Origin: Chloroflexi bacterium HGW-Chloroflexi-2
GTDB taxonomy: Bacteria > Chloroflexota > Anaerolineae > Anaerolineales > Anaerolineaceae
DNA length: 64,000 nucleotides
NCBI GenBank assembly: GCA_002840735.1
Contig: PHBY01000013.1
Coordinates: forward strand, 1 to 64,000
Direction: 5' to 3'
Position 1 is the first letter of the stretch; each line of letters opens with the position of its first letter. Position numbers and translations under genes: made by a program. Shown piece by piece: positions 46,901-55,034 of the stretch. The notes beneath the pieces were generated by a model, which did not search any database, was not told where the DNA came from, and saw only the letters and a program-made list of their open reading frames with translations.

Positions 46901-47059
46901 ATCACTTCCCTTTTGTGGACGACAACCGGCAAGGTCTCAATTGGATCATTATTGACCAGCACGGGTCTGTATCTGCTGGGGGCTTTGATCGGGTCGATCT
47001 CCGGTGCCATCATGGTCACCAATAAAAAGCCATTGGAACTGTTACAGGTTAAGGAATAA
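43904..47059 (+). CDS. FtsX-type ABC transporter permease, second copy
   Basis: A 1051-residue protein of the same layout as the first permease; MSKPNVFLKSTFRQP at the start, FtsX helices near 455-590 and at the end, with YRSIGTLENIED matching YRSIGSLRNISD of the first copy. Identity is clearly lower than between the ATPases. The GC content is higher in this copy. GGAAAATGATCTAA precedes both starts. Confidence 0.85.
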   Translation: MSKPNVFLKSTFRQPIRSFLLLVLFGLITFGFITKAVQFVLIQRETGVLGSYYRSIGTLENIEDPVLGDISVGVDLISTSPYFAYGDRREIVSGVMSQFYVPNNRISNNAWFITTYPEEQWPNVHMTDMWFIGELTLKEEAVTESGKSLGYYLDFHIDTLFAGHPDYITEGRTIKYEFISEDYPDSIPFIDEMVVGQRYFIRGWENVLGKTLNITDNWFKIKPLDDKQLWYIQLGDGESIDLSDPALASIKNQIDILNENLHTQWIYTTADMSAMPQLQESARVFYLLEGRWLNHQDHLDVNRVIVIPEGLARLNDLQLDDEMEFTFRSLTDTYYGRIRDGVDAENWRSYPTYQDILTIVGIYASTSGNAGIAYIPANSLRPGFTSTMQDQFKYENNYNFVLNSSDYQSEFVDAFKEPLQEIGIRLTMLENNGEAYWASVTPIRRSLSSDLLVFGVLMVVAFMLAVFLYQMQHKREYAILRALGIPSRQANHQFVLPLLLLGGIGIIAGGIPSWTYALDKAAETLSTLATPSGVTPSAELSILTLVGLCAGATLLLALFSWLGAVSLAGKPVFELLQGNVAKQSDRQKQTKTGEPTQPLPEIHADEVSERDGEAIPQTILTAATLDMEGKQKYTPSSLGQYVLHHMLRSPLKSLLTLVIALGFVLAAGWIRQTMENSRLEVDHLYDSSEVEANLLKTSSTTREITNMGDGVIYRKTIDDVLASDFVKRSMLEADTTWFRMKKEGSSREIDPENHFRVYAFDNPETFYAGLENPDSLKFVAGWDMDRFAKTWTQEEIQSEAFPAIFPITLLEQFDLNLGEMVEITGLGYSYNCLIVGKYTGGLETTNAIIKANLLNTKGGAYILTPLSVLESLEGSRLTYTVAQFVLDPARNRELSQFKAEMEEVLSLYDGEIRLVVWDEELRIVVAQLEKNISLLEVLYPVVIGVSVLVGAGLCFLMLLLATKEAAILRILGTTRRSVRLVLFSEPVILSMIGVIISLVITSLLWTTTGKVSIGSLLTSTGLYLLGALIGSISGAIMVTNKKPLELLQVKE

Positions 47060-47069
47060 GGAGGAGAAC

Positions 47070-47747
47070 ATGTCAACATTAAAACTGGATGGGGTTAGTT
47101 ACCAATATAAAAATGGTGACCGGAAAGTGGTAAACAATGTGTCCTGCATATTTGGCAGCGGAAAGGTAAGCGCGGTGGTTGGACCTTCTGGCAGCGGTAA
47201 GACGACCCTTCTCTCTCTGATGGCCGGCTTGGATCAACCCACAGAAGGAAGAATCCTCCTGGATGGAGATGACCTTGCCAATATGGATCTGGATCAATAC
47301 CGCCGTGAACGGGTAGCTATGGTTTTTCAGGCGTTTCACCTTTTTCCCCTGCTGACCATGCTCGAGAATGTCTGTTTCCCGATGGAGTTGAATGGCATAT
47401 CAAATTCTGATGCGAAGGCAAAAGCAAAAGAACTGCTCGCTTCCGTGGGAATCGAAGCCGAAAAGCACAAACGCTATCCAGCAAACCTATCCGGTGGGGA
47501 GCAGCAACGCGTTGCCATCGCGCGTGCCCTGGCAAGTGGTGCACGCATAATCCTGGCAGACGAACCCACCGGCAACCTGGACAAAGCCAATGGAGAAAAC
47601 GTGATCGAGATACTGCAGCAGTTGGCTCACCAGCAACGCTACTGTGTTGTGGTAGTCACCCACAATCTGGAAATCGCCGAGCGCTCGGACAAGGTTTGGA
47701 GCATGTCGGATGGTGTGTTGGTGGAACAGGTCGCTCAACCTGCGTAA
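47070..47747 (+). CDS. ABC transporter ATPase, second copy
   Basis: A 225-residue ATPase with the same motifs as the first ([38 protein letters not shown]). The start is set at 47070, just after AAGGAGGAGAAC, although an open frame extends further up into the permease gene. It closes the tandem unit. Confidence 0.93.
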   Translation: MSTLKLDGVSYQYKNGDRKVVNNVSCIFGSGKVSAVVGPSGSGKTTLLSLMAGLDQPTEGRILLDGDDLANMDLDQYRRERVAMVFQAFHLFPLLTMLENVCFPMELNGISNSDAKAKAKELLASVGIEAEKHKRYPANLSGGEQQRVAIARALASGARIILADEPTGNLDKANGENVIEILQQLAHQQRYCVVVVTHNLEIAERSDKVWSMSDGVLVEQVAQPA

Positions 47748-47750
47748 ATA

Positions 47751-47957
47751 TTATTCAAGATCAACAATTTCAAAGACTCTTTGAAGTCGGGTGGTAGCTG
47801 GATCATAGCCATAAACAATCTGCCTCATCACCTCGATTGCTTCCATTCGTTCTTGAGGTGTTTTTGAATGCCAATACGCTACCTCATCGCTCTCTTCGTG
47901 AAGAGAAGATATTGTTATGGTTTTTTTATCTAATTTGGGTAATTTCTTGTTTTTCAT
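47751..47957 (-). CDS. Small partner protein of the nucleotidyltransferase
   Basis: A 68-residue protein with SLHEESDEVAYWHSKTPQER and MRQIVYGYDPATTRLQRVFEIV. This pattern (KTPxER, MRQxxYGYDPxTxRLQR) occurs as a small gene next to nucleotidyltransferase genes in many phyla. The nucleotidyltransferase lies upstream by 40 bases. A toxin-antitoxin role is possible but not shown. Confidence 0.65.
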   Translation of the reverse strand: MKNKKLPKLDKKTITISSLHEESDEVAYWHSKTPQERMEAIEVMRQIVYGYDPATTRLQRVFEIVDLE

Positions 47958-47997
47958 TTCTTAATTATATAACACCTCAGTGTTAATAAAGAGCTAT

Positions 47998-48399
47998 TCA
48001 CAGCGCAATCCCGTCCTGGTCAATCGCATCGCGTAGCGAGGCTTTACAGGTCTCAGCATCTATCAGATCAACTTTGAATTCTGCACTTAACCCGGTAATC
48101 GCAGCGACAGCGGCATAAAATCGATCGGCAGGCACCCCAAAAACTGCCAGGTCAATGTCGGACCATAAAGTGAAGTTTCCTGGGATCGCCAGAGAACCGA
48201 ACAACATCACTTTCTTTGCATCAAACTCTTTACGCAACAATTCTGCCGCCTGTCGGGCTACCCGCAAAGCTTGTTTACGCCGACGCTCCAGCTGAGAATG
48301 AGTGGCAGACTGGCGCTGGAGAATCGCTTGGATAGGCTGATACTTCTTCCATTCTTCAGGTGGTAAATCCAGGGCTGTCCGGTGAATCAAATCTGTCAT
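47998..48399 (-). CDS. Nucleotidyltransferase-domain protein
   Basis: A 133-residue protein. A long helix (about 25-60) precedes VMLFGSLAIPGNFTLWSDIDLAVFG, the GS-x-D-x-D motif of Pol-beta-type nucleotidyltransferases; the third acid is in KVDLIDAE. The domain is of the MNT/MenT class. It is upstream of the small gene that may be its antitoxin or partner. Confidence 0.8.
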   Translation of the reverse strand: MTDLIHRTALDLPPEEWKKYQPIQAILQRQSATHSQLERRRKQALRVARQAAELLRKEFDAKKVMLFGSLAIPGNFTLWSDIDLAVFGVPADRFYAAVAAITGLSAEFKVDLIDAETCKASLRDAIDQDGIAL

Positions 48400-48539
48400 G
48401 CTTATATTATAGCAAACAATCCTGCTCTTACCCTGCCCTCTTTGTTGACTGCTAATTTATCCTGAACAAAAAAGTTTCAACCGATCCTTACAGCAGAGGC
48501 TTTCTATCACAATTTCAGAAGTGCGCTGCACAAGCTGTT

Positions 48540-48960
48540 GGTGCGTTGACGTCTGCCCTTTGGGTACACTTAGGAATTTACAACTACCATCCATTTTGGT
48601 AGAAGAGATTGTTTAACACGAATCCAGAAGTGCGATGCACCTGAAGCTGTTGGTGCGTTGCACTTAGGGATTTATAACTACCATCTATCTTGGTAGAAGA
48701 GATTTTTTAACACGAATCCAAAAGTGCGATGCACCTGAAGCTGTTGGTGCGTTGCACTTAGGGATTTATAACTACCATCTATCTTGGTAGAAGAGATTGT
48801 TTAACACGAATCCAAAAGTGCGATGCACCTGAACTAAAGCCAACAACTATGATCTAGAGTGCAATGCACTTTTGGTATCTTGATTCTCATTCTTAAAACC
48901 CTATTCAATGTAGACTTCTTATCCCTAAGTGTACCCAAAGGGCATCTGCGACAACGCACC
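48540..48960. repeat. Hairpin repeat array 3
   Basis: Three type B units in direct orientation with GGTGCGTTGCACTTAGG at the left and CCA(A/G)AAGTGCGATGCACC at the right, starting at 48540, 48652 and 48747, the last two spaced 95 bases. The first has an insert inside its left arm (GTGCGTTG to CACTTAGG). A fourth, diverged unit runs about 48860-48960 in opposite orientation. A partial GTGCGCTGCAC lies at 48521. Confidence 0.8.
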
Positions 48961-49064
48961 TTTTTTCCAAGTATTCTAGATTTTCTTCATGACAGGAGAT
49001 AAAAAACAAAAAACTTTATTCTTTTAATATAGCAATAATATATAAAATATGATATTATCTATAT

Positions 49065-49865
49065 ATGAAAAGAATTTCATTAACCAACACCGACATTGAA
49101 ATTTTAGAACAAGCCATCATTAATTTTGGTTCTGTGGTTACGTTTCAACAACTTATTTCTTTATTTGAGGAAGATGTTGAATATGCAAGGATTCGCATTA
49201 GTAAGCTGGTCAATCAAGGCTGGCTCACAAGGATAAAAAATGGTGTCTATGTTATTTCAGAATTTTCCTCGCGAGGTTCGCTATCGATTTCTCATCTTGC
49301 CATTGTCAATCACCTTGTTGAAGATTCATACATTTCGTTTGAAAATGCTTTGCAACACCATGGATTGTTTGATCAGTATTTATCATCTGTCAGCACAATT
49401 TCGTTGGCACAAAAGGTTTCCAGGACAATTGATGGGATTTCCTATCACTTCATTCGAACGAAATCGGATTATTTTTACGGTTGGGAAATTCATGAAATTG
49501 ATCACCAGAATGTAAAAATCGCCACAGTTGAAAAAGCATTGATTGACCTCATTCAATTCCATCGCACACGTTATTCGGCTGACCTTGTTCTTGAGAAATT
49601 AGTAGAATATAGAGGGGAAGTTGATTTTGAAAAATTAATTGCGTTTTTACAAAAAGCAAATTTAACCACGCAGCGAATATTCGGATTTTTATTGGATCTG
49701 GCACACATCAACAGCGAACCCTTATACAATTTACTCCGGAATTCCCAGAGCATATCCAATCTTTCCAGGTCAGAAAGCAAGATTTATAATCATAAATGGA
49801 AGCTATATTATGACGAATACTTCAACCAATACACCAAAGAAGAAACTAACACGACAACAGCTTGA
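49065..49865 (+). CDS. AbiEi-type antitoxin
   Basis: A 266-residue protein. The first 80 residues form a winged helix (FGSVVTFQQLISLF, RISKLVNQGWLTRIKNGVYV), followed by the AbiEi C-terminal domain. In type IV toxin-antitoxin systems this protein represses its own promoter and counteracts the nucleotidyltransferase toxin. It overlaps the toxin gene by 56 bases, unusually long, so translation is coupled. AT-rich upstream with TATATAAAATATGATATTATCT. Confidence 0.8.
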   Translation: MKRISLTNTDIEILEQAIINFGSVVTFQQLISLFEEDVEYARIRISKLVNQGWLTRIKNGVYVISEFSSRGSLSISHLAIVNHLVEDSYISFENALQHHGLFDQYLSSVSTISLAQKVSRTIDGISYHFIRTKSDYFYGWEIHEIDHQNVKIATVEKALIDLIQFHRTRYSADLVLEKLVEYRGEVDFEKLIAFLQKANLTTQRIFGFLLDLAHINSEPLYNLLRNSQSISNLSRSESKIYNHKWKLYYDEYFNQYTKEETNTTTA

Positions 49866-50595
49866 ACTCATCAATCGAAGAAGCTTGAAGTATCGACTTG
49901 ATATTGCACAAAAAGATTACTTCCTCGCATTGGTCCTTGAACTTATCTATGACTCTCCCTTGAAAAATAAATTAATTTTCAAGGGTGGCACTGCTTTACA
50001 TCACTGCTATCTGTCACAAAAAAGGTTCTCAGAAGATATTGATTTCACTTCGCTGGACAACGAAATTTCATTTGAAGAGGTTAAGGAAGTAATTGAGGAA
50101 GATGGTACTTTTGTTGTTGATAAAGTGTTCGAATCGAACTACACAATCAAAATTGAACGGTTAAAGTACGAAGGACTTTTAGGGCAAAACGGAAGTATCA
50201 AGATTGAAATTGATCGTCACCAAAATGTTGTCCTTCCCGGTAGAGAAATCCAATACAAAAATGTTTGGAACGTTCCTGTATCTCCAATTCTGATGGATGG
50301 AAGAGAAATTCTTGCAGAAAAACTTCGAGCAATCTCCCAAAGGGCGAGATATCGAGATTTTTACGATCTCTATTTCCTTTTGGTTGAACTGAAATTTGAT
50401 TTGAATTTTTCGATTGAATTGCTAAAACAAAAAGAAATTCGTAAACCTATTCTCAGTAAAAACATAATCAACAACTGGCAAATTGCCCGAGAAGAAAAAG
50501 AAAAGGATTTACATACGATCTTTGTTTCAGAATCTGTTGAAGATGAGGTTATTCAAGAGATCTTGGAAAATATTCAATTTGAAGATATTCAGTAA
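49810..50595 (+). CDS. AbiEii-type nucleotidyltransferase toxin
   Basis: A 261-residue protein. FKGGTALHHCYLSQKRFSEDIDFT is the conserved GGTAL and S-E-D-I-D-F nucleotidyltransferase motif of AbiEii/AbiGii. KLRAISQRARYRDFYDLYFL near the end is the second typical block. The family modifies RNA (tRNA in MenT-like members) and gives phage resistance. Function here is by family only. Confidence 0.85.
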   Translation: MTNTSTNTPKKKLTRQQLELINRRSLKYRLDIAQKDYFLALVLELIYDSPLKNKLIFKGGTALHHCYLSQKRFSEDIDFTSLDNEISFEEVKEVIEEDGTFVVDKVFESNYTIKIERLKYEGLLGQNGSIKIEIDRHQNVVLPGREIQYKNVWNVPVSPILMDGREILAEKLRAISQRARYRDFYDLYFLLVELKFDLNFSIELLKQKEIRKPILSKNIINNWQIAREEKEKDLHTIFVSESVEDEVIQEILENIQFEDIQ

Positions 50596-50651
50596 AAGTT
50601 AGTGATTGTTATCTTCCTGAGTCGCTTTTATCAATAAATAAACCTGTGCGA

Positions 50652-50689
50652 TTATACGATTCGGACGTGTTTTGTTATACAATTCGGAC
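50652..50689. repeat. Two 23-bp iterons before the sigma gene
   Basis: TTATACGATTCGGAC at 50652 and TTATACAATTCGGAC at 50675, the same spacing as at 39400-39483. They differ from those by T to C at two positions. The region 50690-50929 carries no gene. Confidence 0.75.
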
Positions 50690-50929
50690 GAATGTTAATT
50701 TCCGTTTTAGCCAGAAGTTATAATTATTTTATACATTGTGGTGATTCTATTTTTCTTCGATCACGTTTATGTTTCTCGACATATGTTGTTAAAGTAACGG
50801 GATTTTTCTCAAAGTAAGTTGAACACAATACCCAATCTCAATCAAGAAGCGCAATTCGTGAATATCATGACCTTTGGTCATTCGTGATTCTATTCGTGGA
50901 TGGCTCTTCAGGTTCATTTCCAACCAATA

Positions 50930-51003
50930 GTGTTATAAAACCTCACCTTTAAGGAACAGTTAAATGAATGCATTCAAATCCAACATGAATGGAGTCAAAT
51001 TTG
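50930..51003 (+). promoter_or_regulatory. 74-bp conserved block before the sigma factor gene
   Basis: GTGTTATAAAACCTC (50930), GGAACAGTTAAATGAATG (50954) and the start codon region ATGGAGTCAAATTTG align with 39635-39708. GGAAC as -35 would suggest self-activation by the ECF factor; if so the leader would be very short. Confidence 0.6.
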
Positions 51004-51618
51004 ATTGAACAACAGAACCAAAACATACAGAAGGACGATGTTGAAACGCTTGAATTCAGCAGTGATGACGCCATCATTCAGGCTACCCGTGAGGATAAAA
51101 CCAAATTTGTGCATCTTTACCACCGTTATGTGAAGGATGTATACCGCTATGCTTTCTCTCATCTGAATCATCCAACTGAAGCGGAGGATATCACCTCGCA
51201 AACATTTCTGATCGCTCTGCAAAACTTTGATCAGTATCGGGGTGACGGGTGCTTCGGCGCTTATCTGACCGGTATTGCCAGGCGGTTAATTGCCAGATCC
51301 TTCCGGCACTCTCAAGATGAATGGGGAAATGAAGCTGATCTCATGGTAGAAACGAAAGCCATTTCAGAGGAGGAGATCTCTCAAAAAATGACTCTCGAAC
51401 AGGTGATCAACGAGCTTACAACCATTCCGGACAGCAGGGCAGAGGCGATCCGCTTACATTATTTTGCCGGATTACAGATGAAGGAAGTGGCCCAGGTGAT
51501 GCGCAAGAGCGAGATGGCGATTCGGATGCTGGTTCATCGTGGAATTGTTGATTTGAAGAAAAGATTGGTAAATGGAAATGAACCACAGGGTGAGAAAAAT
51601 GAAACAAATCATGAATAA
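50989..51618 (+). CDS. ECF-type RNA polymerase sigma factor
   Basis: A 209-residue factor. Region 2 has YHRYVKDVYRYAFSHLNHPTEAEDITSQTF, region 4 has LTTIPDSRAEAIRLHYFAGLQMKEVAQVM, and the helix-turn-helix is MKEVAQVMRKSEMAIRML. It is followed by an overlapping anti-sigma-like gene. It may regulate itself through the 74-base block. Start ATG at 50989. Confidence 0.88.
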   Translation: MESNLIEQQNQNIQKDDVETLEFSSDDAIIQATREDKTKFVHLYHRYVKDVYRYAFSHLNHPTEAEDITSQTFLIALQNFDQYRGDGCFGAYLTGIARRLIARSFRHSQDEWGNEADLMVETKAISEEEISQKMTLEQVINELTTIPDSRAEAIRLHYFAGLQMKEVAQVMRKSEMAIRMLVHRGIVDLKKRLVNGNEPQGEKNETNHE

Positions 51619-53092
51619 ATTATTCAAAAGAAACTTAACGATCAATGAAGATCAGGTGGAACTTGATCCCACCTTCGATCTTGATCTCAGAACGATGGTT
51701 GCTGCTGTCATCCCGGGGGAAAGCTTCGAGAAGCAACTGGAAACACAAATTCTGGAAATGGCTGCAGCCAAAAATAAAAACAATGCCCATGGGTCAACTC
51801 AAAAACAGGCTGGCTGGTTTTCATTGAACACGCCATTAAAGAAATTCTCAATGGTGGGATTAACGATTGTGTTGATTATTGCCGTCAGTCTGTTGGTCAG
51901 TCCCTCCTTGCGAGTGATGGCGGAAAATATATTCAGCTTCTGGAAAAAGGTCGATAATCAACAGGTTATCACACCATTTCCGAAAGTGCCTGCAATTGAT
52001 CCGGAAGAGATACCTGCCATTGTGGAATCATTACAGGAGGAGATCAAAAGCACCCAACAGGCAACGGTGGCCAACGCTGAGGAAGAATACATCCTCAAAT
52101 TACCCACTTTATTACCGGAAGGTCATCGCATTTTAGTCGTGGATAGGGATCCTAGGGGCAATGCAATTTTGGACCTTTCTGGAGGACGTGTCCGGATGAC
52201 CATAACGATTCGACCCGCAAATGAAATGCAAGGAAAAATTCTTGGTCCTGAGGACAAGGTAGAAAAGGTTACCATCGGTGACATAACCTATGAGTACGTG
52301 CGTGGGGGATGGGGAATTGGCAATTCATTTTCCAGCCTGATGGACTCTGACGCAGTTAAAGACCTCTCATGGATTGATGATTATGATGGTATTCATAAAT
52401 TAAGCTGGTTTGATGGAAACATGAATTACTACATGTTAGTTGCTGGAAGTAGTTCTCCGGGTACTGATTTGTATCTTGGTAAGAACGACCTGGTCAAGAT
52501 CGCTTCAAGTTTTCATCCCCTGGAAAATGGAAAGCGACCACCTTTGGATTTCTTTGAACCTGATCATGGCATAGATGAAAAACCCTTTGAGTACATAAAA
52601 GACATTTCTGTTTTAGAAGAATTGGTCAGGTTTAATATACCAGAAGCAACGGTTCTACCTGGAAATTTTAGCTTCAAAAACGGTATGCCCGTGTTTACAG
52701 GAAATCACGTCATAATGTATTACTCTTGCACAGACGATGCTGTAAGTTCAGAGGTAATGAAGGAATTTGAGTTTGAATTTACAATTGGTCGTTACACCGA
52801 GTCAGGTCTGGCAAAGGAATTTGAAATGTTTGGTGGGTATGAAGTTGGTGAAGATGCCATTATTGAAACAGTTTTGATAAATGATATGGAAATCCAATAT
52901 GTGAGAGGGGGGTGGACTTACAAAGCTGGAGAAAGAACATGGGATAATAATAAAAAACAATTCATAATGGTTTGGTATCAAGATGGTCTCTTGTACTTCT
53001 TGCATAATCCCAATGTTTTTCAGTCTGATGATCAGGGTTTCTGTGCACTATCCAAAGAAGATCTGATCAAGTTTGTGGAAGGATTGCAATAG
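51599..53092 (+). CDS. Anti-sigma-like membrane protein with DUF4367
   Basis: A 497-residue protein; the start at 51599 follows AGGGTGAG and overlaps the sigma gene by 20 bases. The N-terminal 80 residues are cytoplasmic, a membrane helix lies at about 83-105 (FSMVGLTIVLIIAVSLLVS), and the rest is external with two DUF4367 repeats (YILKLPTLLPEG then VTIGDITYEYVRGGWGIG; a second with MEIQYVRGGWTYK). DUF4367 proteins commonly partner ECF factors. Without a classic zinc-binding anti-sigma motif, its anti-sigma role is inferred from gene order. Confidence 0.75.
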   Translation: MKQIMNKLFKRNLTINEDQVELDPTFDLDLRTMVAAVIPGESFEKQLETQILEMAAAKNKNNAHGSTQKQAGWFSLNTPLKKFSMVGLTIVLIIAVSLLVSPSLRVMAENIFSFWKKVDNQQVITPFPKVPAIDPEEIPAIVESLQEEIKSTQQATVANAEEEYILKLPTLLPEGHRILVVDRDPRGNAILDLSGGRVRMTITIRPANEMQGKILGPEDKVEKVTIGDITYEYVRGGWGIGNSFSSLMDSDAVKDLSWIDDYDGIHKLSWFDGNMNYYMLVAGSSSPGTDLYLGKNDLVKIASSFHPLENGKRPPLDFFEPDHGIDEKPFEYIKDISVLEELVRFNIPEATVLPGNFSFKNGMPVFTGNHVIMYYSCTDDAVSSEVMKEFEFEFTIGRYTESGLAKEFEMFGGYEVGEDAIIETVLINDMEIQYVRGGWTYKAGERTWDNNKKQFIMVWYQDGLLYFLHNPNVFQSDDQGFCALSKEDLIKFVEGLQ

Positions 53093-53105
53093 GATGAAAA
53101 CCAGG

Positions 53106-53123
53106 GCAGATTCATGAATCTGC
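53106..53123 (+). terminator. Palindrome, possible terminator
   Basis: GCAGATTCATGAATCTGC is a perfect 18-base palindrome 14 bases after the anti-sigma stop, followed by TCTGCTTTTC. A weak T run. Confidence 0.5.
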
Positions 53124-53154
53124 TCTGCTTTTCTTAAAGAACATTTTGCCAAAG

Positions 53155-53198
53155 ATTGGGCATCGTGAAAGGTGAAAAAACGAATGCCCAATTCTTTT
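53155..53198 (+). terminator. Intrinsic terminator
   Basis: ATTGGGCAT (53155-53163) pairs with ATGCCCAAT (53184-53192) over a 20-base loop and is followed by TCTTTTTC. Confidence 0.65.
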
Positions 53199-53242
53199 TC
53201 TTCTTAAGGTCACTTTGATTGATTTGTAAATATGTATCATAC

Positions 53243-53378
53243 CTTATTATCATTTATTCCATACTTCGGTAATAAGGCAACACTCTTATTATCATTTTCT
53301 TGTGAAATCGGTAATAAGGCAATACCCTTATTATCACTTTTATGGGAATTCAGTAATACGACTTATTCCTTATTATCA
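53243..53378. repeat. 42-bp tandem array of palindromic elements
   Basis: CTTATTATCA occurs at 53243, 53285, 53327 and 53369 and GTAATAAGGC at 53269, 53311 and (as GTAATACGAC) 53353, all with 42-base spacing. Each 42-base unit thus holds an imperfect inverted repeat CCTTATTATC to GGTAATAAGG. AT-rich spacers differ between copies. Confidence 0.85.
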
Positions 53379-53414
53379 TTTTTTTGGTTTCAACGCTGAG
53401 AGGTTAATTCCCAG

Positions 53415-53519
53415 GTACAATGCACTTTTGGTTTCCTGATTCACAGTCGCAATTTCCCGTTCGATGTAGACTCATTCTCTCCAAGTGCACCCGAAAGGGC
53501 GTCTTCGACAATGCACCAA
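53415..53519 (-). repeat. Diverged hairpin repeat unit
   Basis: One unit bounded by GTACAATGCACTTTTGG and CGACAATGCACC, with an expanded arm holding CACCCGAAAGGGCG. Both triplets read ATT on the minus strand, so this copy does not follow the GAT/GTT rule seen elsewhere. Confidence 0.65.
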
Positions 53520-53561
53520 AGATCTGATAATTTTTTCCCTTTCAACTTTCACCTTTAGACT

Positions 53562-53924
53562 TTAACCTAACCCAACCATCCACACACCCAACAACACCAG
53601 CCCCACGGGTGTAATACGGTGCAGCAAACGCAATAATTTATAGTCCAGTTTGTCCAGGCTCATCAAAGCCCCACTGGCAAACAGGATGATCATCATGATT
53701 GCAATCAAGACTACCTGCAAGATCCATTCAGGCTGAACTTCTCCTGATTTGAACCAGTTGCTGAACTGCAACCCAACCAACACAACTGCCGCAAGTGCTA
53801 TCAGTTTATGGATATTAAACACAACCTGATGATATGGTTTACCCAAACAGCTCAACCAAAACCCAAAGATGACTGTTAAAACAAATGCCACACCGGGGTA
53901 TAGGATTAAACTTAATGAATACAT
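53562..53924 (-). CDS. Four-helix membrane protein, unknown
   Basis: A 120-residue protein with four hydrophobic segments (about 7-27, 40-60, 68-90, 98-118). Conserved-looking His residues (HKLIAL, RLLHRITPVGLV) are within or near helices, so a heme or cytochrome-b-like fold is possible, but no clear motif is present. It is 77 bases upstream of the aldo/keto reductase and may be co-transcribed. Confidence 0.55.
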   Translation of the reverse strand: MYSLSLILYPGVAFVLTVIFGFWLSCLGKPYHQVVFNIHKLIALAAVVLVGLQFSNWFKSGEVQPEWILQVVLIAIMMIILFASGALMSLDKLDYKLLRLLHRITPVGLVLLGVWMVGLG

Positions 53925-54001
53925 TCGCTAACACTTTCTACCAATGGAATAGATTACTTGTTTTTTCTTTCAACTTTCAACTTTAAACTTTTTGCTCACT
54001 T

Positions 54002-54985
54002 TTACCAATAATGATGGACAGATTCCCGTATTCGGGTGGTGTAAATCTGTTCGATCTGCTCCATTACCTCCTGAGAGATAGCTGGCAGATCTGCGGCAGC
54101 GGTATTATCCAGAGCCTGTTTGGGGTTCTTTGCGCCGGGAATGGTACAGCTGACAACTGCATGCATCAGAATCCAGCGCAGGGCAAACTGCGGCATGCTC
54201 CAGCCCTCCGGCACCAGTGGACGCAGTTGATCCACCACCTGTAGTCCTATCTCGAAGTCCACGCCGGCAAAGGTCTCGCCACGATCGAATGATTCGCCGT
54301 GACGGTTGAAGGCGCGGTGATCATCGGCTTCAAAGGTGGTGGTCGGCTTCATCTTGCCGGTCAATAATCCGCTTGCTAGGGGAACACGCACAATCACACC
54401 GATCTGCTTGCGCACGGCTTCCTTAAAGAATAGCTCCGCCGGGCGTTGCCGGAAGATGTTGAAGATGATCTGTACCGTTTTGACATTAGGGAATTCAATC
54501 GCCTTCAAAGCTTCCTCCACTTTTTCCACCGACACGCCATAATGCCGCAGTTTGCCAGCCTGTACCAGATCATCCAGCACCCCGAAGGTCTCCGGCATGT
54601 AATAGACCTCGGTGGGTGGGCAATGCAGCTGTAGCAAGTCGATGGCTTCAGTGTCCAGATTCTTCAGGCTGCGTTCGACGAAAGCGGTCAAATTCTCGCG
54701 GTTATAGCCACCAGCAACATGCGGATCCAATCTGCGACCAGCTTTGGTGGCTACATGAATTTTTTCTTTGCGCTCCTTTAATACCTCGGCTACCAGCCTT
54801 TCGGAATGTCCATCTCCATACACATCGGCAGTGTCGATGAAATTGACACCGCAGTCAATCGCTTTATGCAATGCCGCCAGCGATTCTTTATCATCCACAC
54901 TCCCCCATGAACCCCCAATCGCCCAGGCTCCAAATGACACCGTCGAAATCTGCCAGCCAGTTCTTCCTAATGCTCGATATTGCAT
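54002..54985 (-). CDS. Aldo/keto reductase
   Basis: A 327-residue NADPH-dependent oxidoreductase. The catalytic tetrad is visible: Asp and Tyr in FIDTADVYGDG, Lys in HVATKAGRR and His in LLQLHCPP. The C-terminal NADP site ends IPGAKNPKQALDN. Substrates of the family are aldehydes and ketones; the actual one is unknown. It is separated by 49 bases from the glycosyltransferase upstream. Confidence 0.9.
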   Translation of the reverse strand: MQYRALGRTGWQISTVSFGAWAIGGSWGSVDDKESLAALHKAIDCGVNFIDTADVYGDGHSERLVAEVLKERKEKIHVATKAGRRLDPHVAGGYNRENLTAFVERSLKNLDTEAIDLLQLHCPPTEVYYMPETFGVLDDLVQAGKLRHYGVSVEKVEEALKAIEFPNVKTVQIIFNIFRQRPAELFFKEAVRKQIGVIVRVPLASGLLTGKMKPTTTFEADDHRAFNRHGESFDRGETFAGVDFEIGLQVVDQLRPLVPEGWSMPQFALRWILMHAVVSCTIPGAKNPKQALDNTAAADLPAISQEVMEQIEQIYTTRIRESVHHYW

Positions 54986-55034
54986 GCTAAACCTCCCAAG
55001 TTCTTCTCCCCTTGATTAATAACCGATTCTTCCT

